A stretch of 46,189 nucleotides of DNA from Thermomucor indicae-seudaticae (taxonomy: Eukaryota; Mucoromycota; Mucoromycetes; Mucorales; Lichtheimiaceae), in contig JSYX01000262.1 of assembly GCA_000787465.1 (NCBI GenBank), positions 1-46,189 of the forward strand. The letters run 5' to 3'. Below are positions 20,931 through 31,713 of the stretch, one piece after another. Position 1 is the stretch's first letter. Each line of letters starts with the position of its first letter. The position numbers and the translations under genes were made by a program. Under the pieces are notes generated by a model that made no database searches, was not told the DNA's origin, and saw only the letters and a list, made by a program, of their open reading frames with translations.

Positions 20931-21504
20931 ATGCGTGTATCTGTCAAGCTCAGTCTCTTTTTGATGCTTTTGATCTGTATGATGACGCTCAAGGTTGCAG
21001 CTGGTCATGGTGGCCACTGGGATGACGACGATGACGATGACTGGGATGAATGGAAGAACGACGACAACAACAAGCCGGGTAGCAGCAGCAACAACCCTCC
21101 TCCTATGACATCCCCTCTTGCCCCTCCGCCACCCTCTTCCGATGGCACCATCCCTCCTGACGGTGCTCCTGCCAATGGTGGTCTACCAACACCCTATCCT
21201 TATCCTTACCCGTACCCTTACCCACCTCCACCGCAGGGAGCCAGTGGTAACAACGGTCAACCACCTGCTACCGTTACCGTCACTGTAACCGAGATCGTGA
21301 CGGAAACGGCGACTATTACTCAAACACCCGCTCAGTCTTCAGACGACAATGCTGGTGCCATGTTGAGGTAAAAAAACAAAAAATTGTCCTTTCTGGTTCC
21401 TAGAATAATAATACTGATTCTTGTACTTTTTCAGCGCCCATCCGTATACCATGGTGGTGGCCATGCTTGCCGCTGCTGGTCTCGCATCCTTTCAGTTGGC
21501 CTAG
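20931..21504 (+). CDS. Pro-rich secreted, probably GPI-anchored cell-surface protein
   Basis: Two exons (20931-21367, 21435-21504), 168 residues. The N-terminus is a signal peptide (basic MRVSVK, then the hydrophobic LSLFLMLLICMMTLKVAAG). Next come an acidic block of Asp (WDDDDDDDWDEW), a Ser/Asn/Pro-rich segment, five Pro-Tyr units (PYPYPYPYPYP) and a Thr/Val-rich stretch (TVTVTVTEIVTETATITQT) suited to O-mannosylation. The second exon adds a C-terminus ending in a hydrophobic helix (VVAMLAAAGLASFQLA) with no charged tail, as in a GPI-attachment signal; the small residues SDDNAGAML just before it could hold the cleavage site. There is no catalytic domain, so a structural or wall role is likely. 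It is unlike any named family I know. Confidence 0.7.
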
Positions 21505-21630
21505 ATGAAACACTAATATTTTTTCCACCGTATTACCTGTTAATAAATCATTTTTAACCCATGCTTTAAGCGCGTGTTTCTTCCTTTTACAGGGGGGACG
21601 TGATTTCCTTTCCCTCTTTCCTTGCTTATC

Positions 21631-22046
21631 ATGAACGACGATCCTGAGAAAGGTTATTAAATATACATTTTGATATACAGAAATACTGATATGAATTTGC
21701 AGAATATGTACCGCCGCAACCTCCTCCAAGCTACCAACAGACCATCGATGCGACTGGCAGATATAATCCACCAACCCCTCCTCCTCCTCCGCAAGCCCAA
21801 GGCTACTATGCACCTCCTCCACAACAGCAGCAGCAGCCGCCACCACCACCAAGTGGGCCGCCCCCAATGCGACAAAATCCTATTGTTGCATTCTATGCAC
21901 CAGCGGACAATCAGTCATTGGCCTGGAAGCGTCGCACATGTTCCATTATCGGCTGTTGCATCATTCTAGGTCTAGTTGTTGGTCTGGCGGCCGGCTTGAC
22001 GTACAGGCGATATTATTACAACAATGTATATGGTTACGGCTATTAA
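21631..22046 (+). CDS. Pro/Gln-rich single-pass membrane protein with a PPxY motif
   Basis: Two exons (21631-21652, 21703-22046), 121 residues. The start MNDDPEKEYVPPQPPPSYQQ includes PPSY, a PPxY-type ligand for WW domains. A long Pro/Gln/Tyr-rich stretch follows (QAQGYYAPPPQQQQQPPPPP). Near the end a basic stretch (WKRRTCSI) precedes one hydrophobic helix (IIGCCIILGLVVGLAAGLTY), then a short Tyr-rich tail (RRYYYNNVYGYGY). No signal peptide is present, and the Arg/Lys before the helix suggests a cytosolic N-terminus. Small PPxY membrane proteins often serve as adaptors for Rsp5/Nedd4 ubiquitin ligases; that role is inference here. The gene lies 126 bases downstream of the Pro-rich surface protein gene on the same strand. 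The usual frame-by-frame view hides it because all its introns and repeats fall in a different frame from the longest open stretches. Confidence 0.7.
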
Positions 22047-23746
22047 AGATTAATGTAATATCTTTGGACAGAAGCACCGTGAGCAGCTTTCTTCGAGCTG
22101 GCGCAATCGAAACAGAGTCCGTTGCGAATGCGAGGGTTTGGGCATGCCGGGTAGTCATTTCAGGGGATAACATTAGAATGGACGATGTTTACCCGAATCT
22201 GCACGACATTTTGGGACAAGATCTAGAGCACAAGCACAAAAGTTTTTGTGCCCGAGAGACTATCGCGAAAGCATAGTGATGTCAACCCATGCACTGAGTG
22301 AGGTGCAGACGACTTGTGGTGAGCATTGAAAAGATGCTTGTGTCCTGTTAATCTTACGAATCAGAAGTCGTTTGCTGTGGGGAGATCATGTCGCGTTGGT
22401 GTTCTCATGCCCGTATTCTTCATGGGAGATTCTGTGAACGATGTTATCCTTTTGAATCGCTAGGCGAAAGATCTCCGTGGCGTTGCTTATAGGAGACCGC
22501 CCCGTGTTCACTAATAGAGATCAACAGAAAGGGCGCCGTGAACAATAAAAAGTCTAGGTAAAAATAACTATAAGGAGCCTATTTCCGAGCTGATGGTGCC
22601 CCGTCCCTCACGCCACCTCAGGAGCGAGCATGACTCATACGAGCTCGAGAATCTATGCAACTTGCTGCTTCATATCGCCAGGTAACTTTCCTAGACCAGA
22701 CTCTGAAACCGGGACGAAGTTTTGCCTTGCTAACTCATCGCGACGAGTTGACCTTTAACGGGTCTCCTGCACGCTAATTCTCAAAGGTGCGGACGGAAGA
22801 GGAGTTTCACAAGGTGTCGATGACGGTCGATCACATCCGAGGATTCCATCCGAGGAATGGGCGCCAATTGGAAACTGAAGCGGCGCTATAACACTGACTT
22901 TGTGGGGAGGGGCAAGTACGTCATTATCATCGGGAGGAGTTCTCCCTGGCCCTGAAATTTCAATGAAAAGCTATAGAATGAGTGGGTTCGCCATTTGTGA
23001 GGCTTAAGTTTTTTCCCTCTTGTTACGATTTGAATGCTATGACCATCGTTTTCCCGGATCCGGTGCTCCCGGAGCCTCCGTGCTTTTTTCAAAGATTAAG
23101 CTATTCGCTTTGGCACTTTTGTCGTTACCCAGTTGGCGTTAAGGTAACTGTTCTCTTATTCTTCATGGATCATGTAACATACGACGAATGGTAATTTACG
23201 AACGCCCATGGTAAGCTCCTGATAGGAAGTGAGAGAGGCACTGCAGTTTAGGTAAGCTGTAGAACGAATCAGTCAGCTATGGTTCAAAGACAATTGCAGA
23301 TAATTCATTGATATGACGAGCTTCTGCCTGTTTAGGATCCCTGCTGATAGGGCTTTCTCGCCCGGGAAGCTGGGACGGTATTCCATTAGCAAAGGCGGAT
23401 ATCCGAGATTTAGTTTGCCCGTGACGAAATCATGCATGATTTGTCACAATATATCTTCCTTTTTTTACTGCTTTATTTACGTATGGTTATTATAAAAAAT
23501 AGTACGTGAAAGGGAGGTGTAGAGGGATTGCACGCGCCATTCCCTTAATAATCACTGCGAGATATGCCGAGATACTTCTCCGTGATAACTGTGGAATAAG
23601 GACAAGGCTCCCAACATGAGGTCAGAGGCGGTGAAATCTGCAGTAAAATGGTAGGATATGGCGTGTTTCAATAAAATTTAGGCTAGTGTCCCTGAAGTGG
23701 GGAGGTTTCCACGAATAGGATCGGAGCGATTCCACTCAGACAAGGG
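22047..23746. other. 1.7-kb region with no gene seen
   Basis: Open frames are short (at most about 110 codons), overlap and lack domains or splice support. One plus-strand frame runs to 22276 as an out-of-frame shadow of the preceding gene. No tRNA, repeat family or transposon terminal repeat was recognised. A CATGCATGAT motif lies near 23431. Confidence 0.5.
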
Positions 23747-23777
23747 AGTTGCCCCTACACTTACAGGGGAAGCAACT
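23747..23777. promoter_or_regulatory. Hairpin carrying two stress-element cores
   Basis: AGTTGCCCCT, an 8-base loop, then AGGGGAAGCAACT. The arms pair apart from one or two bases. Each arm carries an AGGGG/CCCCT core, the stress response element bound by Msn2/4-type factors. It lies 20 bases before TATAAATA (23797-23804) of the downstream gene. Confidence 0.5.
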
Positions 23778-23796
23778 TTCGAAACAAAGGGAAGCA

Positions 23797-23804
23797 TATA
23801 AATA
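23797..23804 (+). promoter_or_regulatory. TATA box of the Ser-rich gene
   Basis: TATAAATA, 120 bases upstream of ATG 23924, preceded by the hairpin with AGGGG cores. The leader is CT-rich with TATATAATAA further down. Confidence 0.55.
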
Positions 23805-23923
23805 AGAATCGAAGTCGCCCTGATGTCGTGCGCGCACATTCGCCTTCATCTCCTTTCTCTCATTCTTTTCTATATAATAACGCTCCATTCATTTTATATA
23901 TACACAGAAGAAAATAAATTACA

Positions 23924-24343
23924 ATGAAAAAGCTTTTCAGCATCCAAGGACACCTCAACTTGCCGCGGTCACGCTCCATCGTTCGTCGCAACAACAAGGT
24001 CGGTGATCAAGCTACGGAGCAGAAACGGGCGCAGGACAACAACAACGATGTTCAGCCTCAACCTTCCACATCATCCACTCTACTGGACCACCACCGTCAT
24101 CCGCACGAAGCAATTACAGCCCGTGTTAAAGGATCTCTTCGCTCTTCCCCAATCTATCGATTCTTCCACCGACCAAGCGTGGATTCTCTCGCATCCTCCT
24201 CCAATCTTTCCATTTCCTCCTCCGTTCAACGCGAACGTCGCTTTTCCGCTGAATCAGCAAAGTCGGTCGAATTTGAAGCGCTTATTGTGGACCATCCTGG
24301 ACGCACTCTACGCGTCACACTGACACCCGTTTGTGCAGCATAA
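23924..24343 (+). CDS. Ser-rich basic orphan protein
   Basis: Intronless, 139 residues from ATG 23924 (context ACAATG). The N-terminus is basic (MKKLFSIQGHLNLPRSRSIV). The middle is Gln/Asn/His-rich (DVQPQPSTSSTLLDHHRHP), and a Ser-rich stretch with Arg sites follows (HRPSVDSLASSSNLSISSSV, then RRFSAESAKSVEF), offering several RxxS-type phosphorylation sites. The C-terminus (DHPGRTLRVTLTP) is more ordered. No membrane segment or known domain. The promoter has a TATA box and two AGGGG cores, suggesting stress control. Its flanks also look like an untranslated leader and tail, so I take it as a real gene of unknown function. Confidence 0.6.
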   Translation: MKKLFSIQGHLNLPRSRSIVRRNNKVGDQATEQKRAQDNNNDVQPQPSTSSTLLDHHRHPHEAITARVKGSLRSSPIYRFFHRPSVDSLASSSNLSISSSVQRERRFSAESAKSVEFEALIVDHPGRTLRVTLTPVCAA

Positions 24344-25297
24344 AAACCCTCCTCCATCCACCATATCTGAGTCATCCCAGTCTGATGCGCTGCTAGGAAG
24401 GATGTACATAAAATTAAATAATACTTTCCATACGATAATTTTTCCCTTTCCAAACACCCTCCCTTTCGTCCACAATTGGCTCGCTAATCTTTTCTCTCTT
24501 TCAGACCCGACTTTTTACGCACCTTCAGCTCTTTGCTTATATATCAGTGAACTTGATCTTTTCCTGACCCTTTACATTCAAACTACAAACACAAGCACAT
24601 GCACGGCTGTATAAATCCCCGCTTTTAATTCTATGAAACCCACCTCTTTCCACTGCCATTTCCTCTTTTCCCACTGACCTCAGACATCCAGCTGGTTTGG
24701 CCTCAAGAAACAGCTGGCATCCATTCAGTTTTGCATTAATAAAGTTTCCCTTTCATTACATGAACAAAATGGAATCACTATCCTGATTTGCCAGACATGA
24801 AAAACGCGTCAACTTAATAATAATTTCGCGCCACAGATCATCCACAGCGCAATAAGTCCAAGGCCATGTCTGATATATTCCCTTTTGCTCTCTCTACATC
24901 CATCGTGCCAATGCCTGTGACAAACCATATCAGGAAGTTCTTTCGATGGGCATTCGTATTTTATTGGTGAGTATACTATATACTTGGGGAAATGCCGCGG
25001 TCCACTGTAGAGCATCGCTCGTCGCAAGCTGAAGAACTGGACGTTAACAAGGCCGTCCAGCCAAGTGAATCTGGCAATTTGTATATCATGCCGTGATTTA
25101 CACAACGCATAAGGAGAAGCGAAGGATGTAAACCGAGCCCGGGCTTTGACTGCAGTCAATGGTGGTTCGCGCTTCAAGCCAGTAAGTTGAAAAAGACTGC
25201 TATTTAGATGAGAGTCGGAGTATGAATCTTCGGATTTTTAATTGGAGCGCATGCGCCTTGCTGCAGACGCAACTCTCTCTCTTCAGCTTACGACACC
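24344..25297. other. Intergenic before SPT6, possibly a very small gene
   Basis: The left part is the 3' flank of the Ser-rich gene. At 24865 a plus-strand frame begins MSDIFPFALSTSIVPMPVTN, continues through a basic-aromatic stretch, and meets a GTGAGT donor near 24967. A spliced 50-55-residue product is conceivable but the acceptor is ambiguous. On the minus strand a 122-codon frame (24809-25177) overlaps it. I call neither. Confidence 0.4.
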
Positions 25298-28200
25298 ATG
25301 GAGGAAGACAGCACTGCATTTTATAATCGTCGACTCGACGAAGACGAAGAAGAAAATTCGGAAGAGGAGGAGGGAGAGCACGTTGGCTACGATCAAAACG
25401 AACATGATTCAGACGAAGAGGAGGATGAAGAAGAGGAGGACGAAGAAGAGGCACGCAAGGTAAAGTGGCAAGCCCAATAAATAATTCAGCACATTTTCAA
25501 GAAGATAATTAGTAATCGGGAATGAATTGACGTCTTGTTTACGTACAGGTTGCTGAAGGCTTCATTGTCGACGATGAAGAGGAACAAGAAGAATCAGACG
25601 ATTCTCAGGAAGTGGCTGTCCGTCGACGCAAACGAAAGAAAGTTGAAGAATGTAAGTTCAAGACAACTCTTAATTTTACTACGGAAGCTTTCTAATTGCT
25701 TGACTTCTGTTTGGTAGTTGATGAAGAACTTGATGAAGAAGATCTTGATCTGCTCGAAGAAAACACAGGTCTAAAACTGTCTCGTTCAGAGGTAGGGTCT
25801 CTCGGTATTTTTTCTCTTGTCTATGACCACCTAACATTTCATTTAGCCAAAACTCAAACGGTTGAAACGTGGACGCGAAGAGGAGACTCCACGAGAACCT
25901 GAGCGCACCAGTGTGGAAAGATTTTTCTCTGATGAAGAGGAAGAAGTAGTTACAGAAGATCGCAAAGATTATGTCGAAGATGAGGATCGCTATGTGTCAC
26001 ATGCAGATTATCGTCGCCGAACAGCGTATGATGATATGGATGATTTCATTGCCGAAGAAGATGAGGATGAAGTAATGGAGGAAGACCGTGGAGTTGACTA
26101 TGTGCATGAAGCCCCGAGACGAGGCAGACCTGCGAATCCAATGATGGACATACTTCCCGAGGGCTTGAGCGAAGAGTAAGTGAACGTCAATCGTATAACA
26201 CTTTGCATGACGCTAATAGTCGATAGTGTCCTCGCTGATATGTACGATATCTTTGGCGATGGAACCGACTATGAGTGGGCTTTGTATGACGAAGAGGTTA
26301 GCTATCCTTGTGTTTGAGTGATTTGAAAGAGCCTCGGATGTACTGACCGATCCTTGGCAGGGAGAATATGCTGAAGAACAACGTGAGACGCAACTCGCTG
26401 ATGTGTTCGAGCCCAGTGAATTAGCAGAACGCATGCTGACAGAACAGGACGAGGAAGTGCGCTTACGCGATATACCTGAACGAATGCAAGTTCGATATGT
26501 CGGCTTGCAGAAATCATTCGACAAAACGCCAACAGACGAAGAAGTGGAAGCTGAAGGAATTTGGGTTGCACGCGAGCTTGCACGAGCCAAAGGCTTGAAC
26601 AAAATTCTCGATAGCTTCACAACCGCCGTCAAATATGTTGTGTCGTTCATAACGAAGGAGTATCTAGAAGTGCCATTTATCGTCGACCACCGCAGAGATT
26701 ATTTCGTTCATTTCGACCGAGAGACAGATACCACCGTCGAAATACTGACGAATGATGACCTGTGGAAGATTTACGATCTCGATTTCAAGTATCAGAGTTT
26801 CGTTAATCGAAAGGCAGCATTTCGTGAGTTCCTCGCAAAATGCGTAATCAACGATGAATATGTGAATACTATGATCGAAAAGGCGGAAAAGATTGAGGAA
26901 ATTGTCGATCTTTCCGATTACGTCCATCTTAAGTATTCCGATAACATCAACGCGGTTCAAAGGCAACAAAAGGGACCAAAACGACCGGCGAGCAAGTCTC
27001 TATATGACTTGAGCTTGCAGACGAAAATTGGAGACTTTTTACCGGTAGGTATCGAAACTGTTAGACTTGTGGGCTGTATTTACTGATAAACAAATGCAAC
27101 TAGCGTTTTGGCTTATCGGCGTCCCAGTTTGGTTCCAATTACTTTGAAAATCAACGGCGTCACTTTCCAGAAGATACCCAGACAAGTCCAGAAGAAGAGG
27201 CTCAAAATTTTGTCAACGCAACCTTTAGCGAACCAGGGAAAGTCCTTAGAGGTATGGGACAAGGTAGAAGCTGAAAAAATGGTCAGATGCTTATTCGTGA
27301 GTCTAGCTACAAAAATGGTTCTGGCTCAGGAGATCGGCTCCGATCCTTTGGTGCGCAAAGCTATACGTCGCGATTGGGAAAGTCGGGCCGTTGTCAATGT
27401 TAAGCCGACCGAGAAAGGATTCACGGTTATTGACGACCTTCATCCCATGCATGTAAGTTCTTATGCAACATTGCAAGTAAAGCTTTGCTCTAAGCATCTG
27501 TAGCCTTTCAAATTCCTACACGAGAAACCAGTATCCAGTTTCCAAAACGGCCAATTCTTACACATCCTCAAGGGCGAAGAAGATGGCCTGCTTACGATCA
27601 GCATTACCATAGCAGGTTATGATGCATGGTTTAATCGAGTTGCGGAATATTACTTGTCTGACGGTTTCAGCGATTCCGCGCAAAGATGGAACGAGCATCG
27701 CAAAGAGGTTTTGCAGGCAGCCATAACAGAGCATCTAGCACCACTAATGGAAAAATACATACGTGAAAAGCTGCGGATCGAAGCGCAGGAAGCTATCTGT
27801 GATGCAGCGTACAGGAATCTTTATGCCAAAGTCAACGTGGGTCCATTCCGAGGGCCGGATGCAGATCGGTATAAAGGTGGAATACCAAAGGTCGTAGCAA
27901 TATCGTCAGGCAACGGTGGGTTTAACGATCCGATTGTGGCTGTCTGCGTCAGCCACCGTGGAAAGTTGCTGGACAAAATCGAGGTTCCATCGCTCAAAGA
28001 TGACAGACACTGGAAGCAGCTTTCAGAATTTCTGACGTCCAAGAAACCAAATGTAGTGGGTATCGCCGGTTATAACGCTCAAATACGTCATGTAATGAAG
28101 AACATGCGCCAAATGATACACGAAATCAATTCCGCCTCGAGTTCCAACTCGCTCAAGATAGACCTCCTTGCCGTGGATGACGAAGCTTCGCGACTGTACA

Positions 28201-30034
28201 AGAACTCAAAGCGAGCTATTGAAGAATTCGGGGAATACTCGGAAGTAACACGCTACTGTATCAGTTTGGCACGGCGCTTACAATGCCCAATACTTGAATA
28301 TACCGGCTTGGGTCGAGATCTTCTGACAATACGGCACCATGAGCTGCAACATTTGGTTCCGGAGGATATGCTATTGTCTTCACTTGAACGTGCACTTATT
28401 AACGTTGTTAATGATATGGGCGTGGATGTCAATGCTGCAGCCAATTCACCTTATCTGGCTACGGCATTACAATATGTTTGCGGACTTGGGCCAAGAAAAG
28501 CTCAAAGCATTTTGAAGAAGATAGAAACAAAGGTAGTGTAGTGCGATGCATGTGTACTATAAGGTTGTGTTCTGACTCATAGCTTGATTTAGGGCGAATT
28601 GGAGAGTCGGTCAGCATTAGTAACACGCGGAATGACACCTGCCATTACATTTATGAACTGCGCTAGCTACATCCGGATTTGCGACGTAGAGGATGCGGAT
28701 ATCCTTGATAACACAAGGATCCATCCTCAAGAATATGATCTAGCACGCAAAATGGCAGGCGACGCGCTGGAGATCGACGAAGATGAAATGGATGATTACG
28801 AGTCTAAGGTCGCGATTGTGAAACGCGTAAACCAAGAATACCCCGACAAACTAGACGACTTGATTTTGGACGATTATGCAGTAGTTTTGGAGGCACAATA
28901 CAATGAACCTAAACGCCAGATTTTGGAACATATCAAACTCGAGCTTCAGAAGCCGTACTATGACAGACGCCAAAAGTATACTCGACCGACAGTAGACGAA
29001 ACATTTATGATGCTGACGGGTGAAACGCCGGAAACATTGCGTGAAGGATTCATTGTTCCAGTAAAGATCACGAGTTTACGGAACAAGATGGCAACCTGTG
29101 TGTTGGATTCTGGATTGGATGGTGTTATTTACGTGGACGATGCATCAGACAGGCGGATAATGAACGTGGCTGAAGTGCTTCGGCAAGGCTCCACAATCAA
29201 CGCTAAAGTTCGGCTTATTGACAAGGATAAATTCGTTGTTAATTTATCATGCAAACCTTCTGATACCAAGCCTGGCAGTGATATTCCGCTACGCAGACGT
29301 CCCAATGACCCATACTACGATTACCAAGAAGAAGCAAGAGAAACAGAAAGGCGACGAGCCCTGCAAAAGAAAAAGGAGAAGGAGCAGCGAGTTGTCAATC
29401 ACCCGTTGTTCCAACAGCTCAATTATAAGGAAGCTGAACAGTTTCTATCTGAACGTCAGCGTGGTGACCTTGTTATCCGACCGTCATCGAGAGGGCCCGA
29501 CCATATTGCTATTACTTGGAAGGTGGACGAAGGAGTATATCAACATATTGATGTTGTTGAGCTGCGGAAAAACGGCGAGATATATGGTCCAGTGCAGTAT
29601 AAGGTTGGGGATTATACTTTTGATGATCTGGATCAGCTTATTGTCACCTACGTTGAAGCCATTGCTGCAAAGGCGGAAGAACTCATGTCACATCCAAAAT
29701 ACCGATCGGGTGGAGCCAAGGCATTAGAATCCCACTTGGAATCGTTAACGATGGCGAATCCAAGACTGTCTGCATATGGATTCTGTCTGAGTGACAGGCC
29801 AGGCTACTTTATATTAGGATTCAAGTTAAATGCAAAGTCGCCAGCAGTCAAATGGGTAAGTCTTTGAGTGAGTATGGGGAACGACTGGCCACTGATTAGT
29901 TTCGCTTATAGATTGTTAAAGTATTACCGAATGGGTACAGACTTCGGGACACTTCATACCCTGTGGTTGGGGATCTTATCAATGGCTTCAAGAGAATCCA
30001 AGCGAATGAGGCTCGCAAGCGAGCGTATCGTTAA
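25298..30034 (+). CDS. SPT6: SPT6, histone chaperone and transcription elongation factor
   Basis: Travels with RNA polymerase II, reassembles nucleosomes behind it and binds the polymerase linker through tandem SH2 domains. Eleven exons (25298-25459, 25549-25651, 25718-25791, 25847-26175, 26227-26296, 26361-27044, 27104-27251, 27307-27452, 27504-28532, 28593-29855, 29912-30034) give 1376 residues. The N-terminus is very acidic (EDEEEEDEEEARK). Then come the helix-turn-helix/core (LQKSFDKTPTDEEVEAEGIW), the YqgF-like domain (VVGIAGYNAQIRHV), the helix-hairpin-helix (YVCGLGPRKAQSILKK), the death-like domain, an S1 domain (GFIVPVKITSLRNKMATCVL) and the first SH2 (GDLVIRPSSRG, with the phosphate-binding Arg). 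The second SH2 ends at KRAYR. The protein stops soon after the tandem SH2, without the long C-terminal tail of some orthologues. All exon joins keep frame. Confidence 0.97.
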
Positions 30035-30888
30035 ACAAGAGAGTCCAAGCGAATCTAATCTAAAAACAATAAAGTACAATAGCTCGCATGAGGAACACTG
30101 TAGGGTTTTTCGTCTTCCTCATTAGGTGATGTTCACCGCATTGCTATACACGTTGTGGGCAGATGACGAATTTTTGATCATGTTTTTTCTTTGTTTTTGG
30201 CCACGCCGTTGTCAAATGAGCTTTAAAGTAAGTGGAAAAAAATAAGCAGTGGTTTAGGTAGTTGTAGATTTGTAAAAGTTTGACGGTCATCGCGATCGAA
30301 TTTATTCTACCTTACGGCGAATGCACACACTGAAGCGTTCACTGTTTACACCGCTCTCCACTCTTTCATTCTTCTTTTCCGCAGCCGTCCACGGAAAAGG
30401 TATTTTGTTAAACGGTTTACGTTGGTCCCGGTCGAGATCTCTCTCATGGCGAAGGTGTTACTCATCTTAATGAAGAACAGGCCTTTGGCATCTGCTACCG
30501 AACTGCGCATTTATGAACTCGGCGACTTCTTGCACGCGTTTCGGCTGATGTTTTACAAGATAACGGGATGCCCTTACGAGTTATGTCTCCCAAATTTGGA
30601 CAATGATCAACCAAAGCATCCTCTCTCTTTAATCATTGGTTTTTTGTATGTTGCTAGCGAATCAGTGCTTATCAGGTCTGCAGTCATCAAATGACGCGCC
30701 GTAATTTTTGTATGGGAATCCTCCTTGTACAAAAACTGCTGTAATTACTCGCAAATGGTACATTCTCACACGTAATTTGAATTTCACATTTACTGCAGAC
30801 TTTACTCTATCACAAAGCGATGTTTAGTTGAATAAACTGTAAGTATCAATATTTACCCACATTAGCATCACCTGATTGGTGCATTGGT
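30035..30888. other. Intergenic with one weak orphan frame
   Basis: After SPT6, an 82-codon plus-strand frame from ATG 30446 to 30694 (MAKVLLILMKNRPLASATEL, then ELGDFLHAFRLMFYK) reads like a protein but has no TATA box, domain or intron support. The rest is AT-rich with nothing recognised. Confidence 0.35.
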
Positions 30889-30985
30889 GTTGGGAGCGCC
30901 GGCGCATTTAGAGCTGGCAAGTCCTTTATACCTTGTGCTTCCATAAAGATGACGTGCCAGCTCTAAACGCGCGAGGGCTCCCAAC
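30889..30985. repeat. 97-bp imperfect palindrome, possible hairpin element
   Basis: The arms GTTGGGAGC and GCTCCCAAC at the ends and TTTAGAGCTGGCA (30907-30919) with TGCCAGCTCTAAA (30955-30967) are exact complements, and all sit in one symmetric register centred on 30937. The 9 bases between the paired blocks are GC-rich on both sides and only partly complementary. A further CTTTAT/ATAAAG pair lies inside the loop. If transcribed it would fold into a long hairpin. It ends about 40 bases before the TATA box of the C2-domain gene. It could be a regulatory dyad, a MITE-like relic or a small-RNA precursor. No target-site duplication is obvious. Confidence 0.7.
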
Positions 30986-31023
30986 TTAATACGCGACCGC
31001 GGGATGCGCCGCTTCCAACTAAA

Positions 31024-31030
31024 TATAAAT
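31024..31030 (+). promoter_or_regulatory. TATA box of the C2-domain gene
   Basis: TATAAAT, 54 bases upstream of ATG 31078, with a CT-rich leader (CTGTCTTCTTTTTCATC) directly before the start. Confidence 0.6.
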
Positions 31031-31077
31031 GGGGGTAATTTTCGACCAAAATCCTTGCGTCTGTCTTCTTTTTCATC

Positions 31078-31713
31078 ATGTCTGATCACAAATACCCTGG
31101 CGGTTTTCTTACTGTTACTATCTGTAAGTCATTGGATAACGCCCTGTTAGCCTACTTGATACTCATCACAAAGCAGTCGAAGCCAGGAACCTCGCAGACC
31201 AGGATTGGTTTAGCAAGGTAAGAAGGGGGAGGACGCTGTATTTAGTTTGATACAAAGGATAACAAGAATCTTCTTCCTTTCTTGCTAGAATGATCCTTAT
31301 GTGTAAGTTTAGATTTCTTTGTCTCACTCTAATAGCCACTTACCAGAAAAATGTCGGACTTAGCAAACTGGCTCGATGAAGATTTCAAGCAGTATACGAG
31401 TGAATTATCCAACACCAACAGCCCTGTTTGGAACGAGACCTTTACGTTCAACATCCCCAAGGGGTCGTGTTTCCATTATCTGTACCTGAAGTTTTTCGAT
31501 AAGGACGTGATTGGTAGCGACAAGATTGGCAAGGCTAAGATTGACTTCTCTCGGGTCTACGAAGGCATCACCTTTGACGAATGGTATGTTTTCAATCGGA
31601 AAGATAATCTTTCTGCTAATTTTGGTCTGACTAGCACGGTGAAGTTCACGTTCGTATTGAATTTTTTCCCGGCTAAAAAGACAACCCGCTTTCCTATTGT
31701 ATATCCTCCATGA
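31078..31713 (+). CDS. Single C2-domain protein with a 14-nt microexon
   Basis: Four exons (31078-31123, 31177-31217, 31289-31302, 31347-31713), 155 residues. The protein is essentially one C2 domain: GGFLTVTIFEARNLADQDWF, the calcium-loop motif NDPYVK, the usual NTNSPVWNETFTFNI strand, LKFFDKDVIGSDKIGKAKID, and a closing strand FTFVLNF. Aspartates in DQDW, NDPY and FDKDVIGSD could bind calcium and the domain would then dock to membranes. It ends PIVYPP. There is no signal peptide or second domain, so it is a small, probably cytosolic, membrane-binding protein. The microexon AATGATCCTTATGT encodes the core of NDPYV, and without it the loop is lost and the frame shifts. Both flanking introns have clear GT..AG ends. 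Confidence 0.85.

Noticed and set aside
27252..27306. Reading frame break inside SPT6
   Set aside because: A 55-base intron explains it; the joined VLRATKMVLAQEIGSDPL matches the family.
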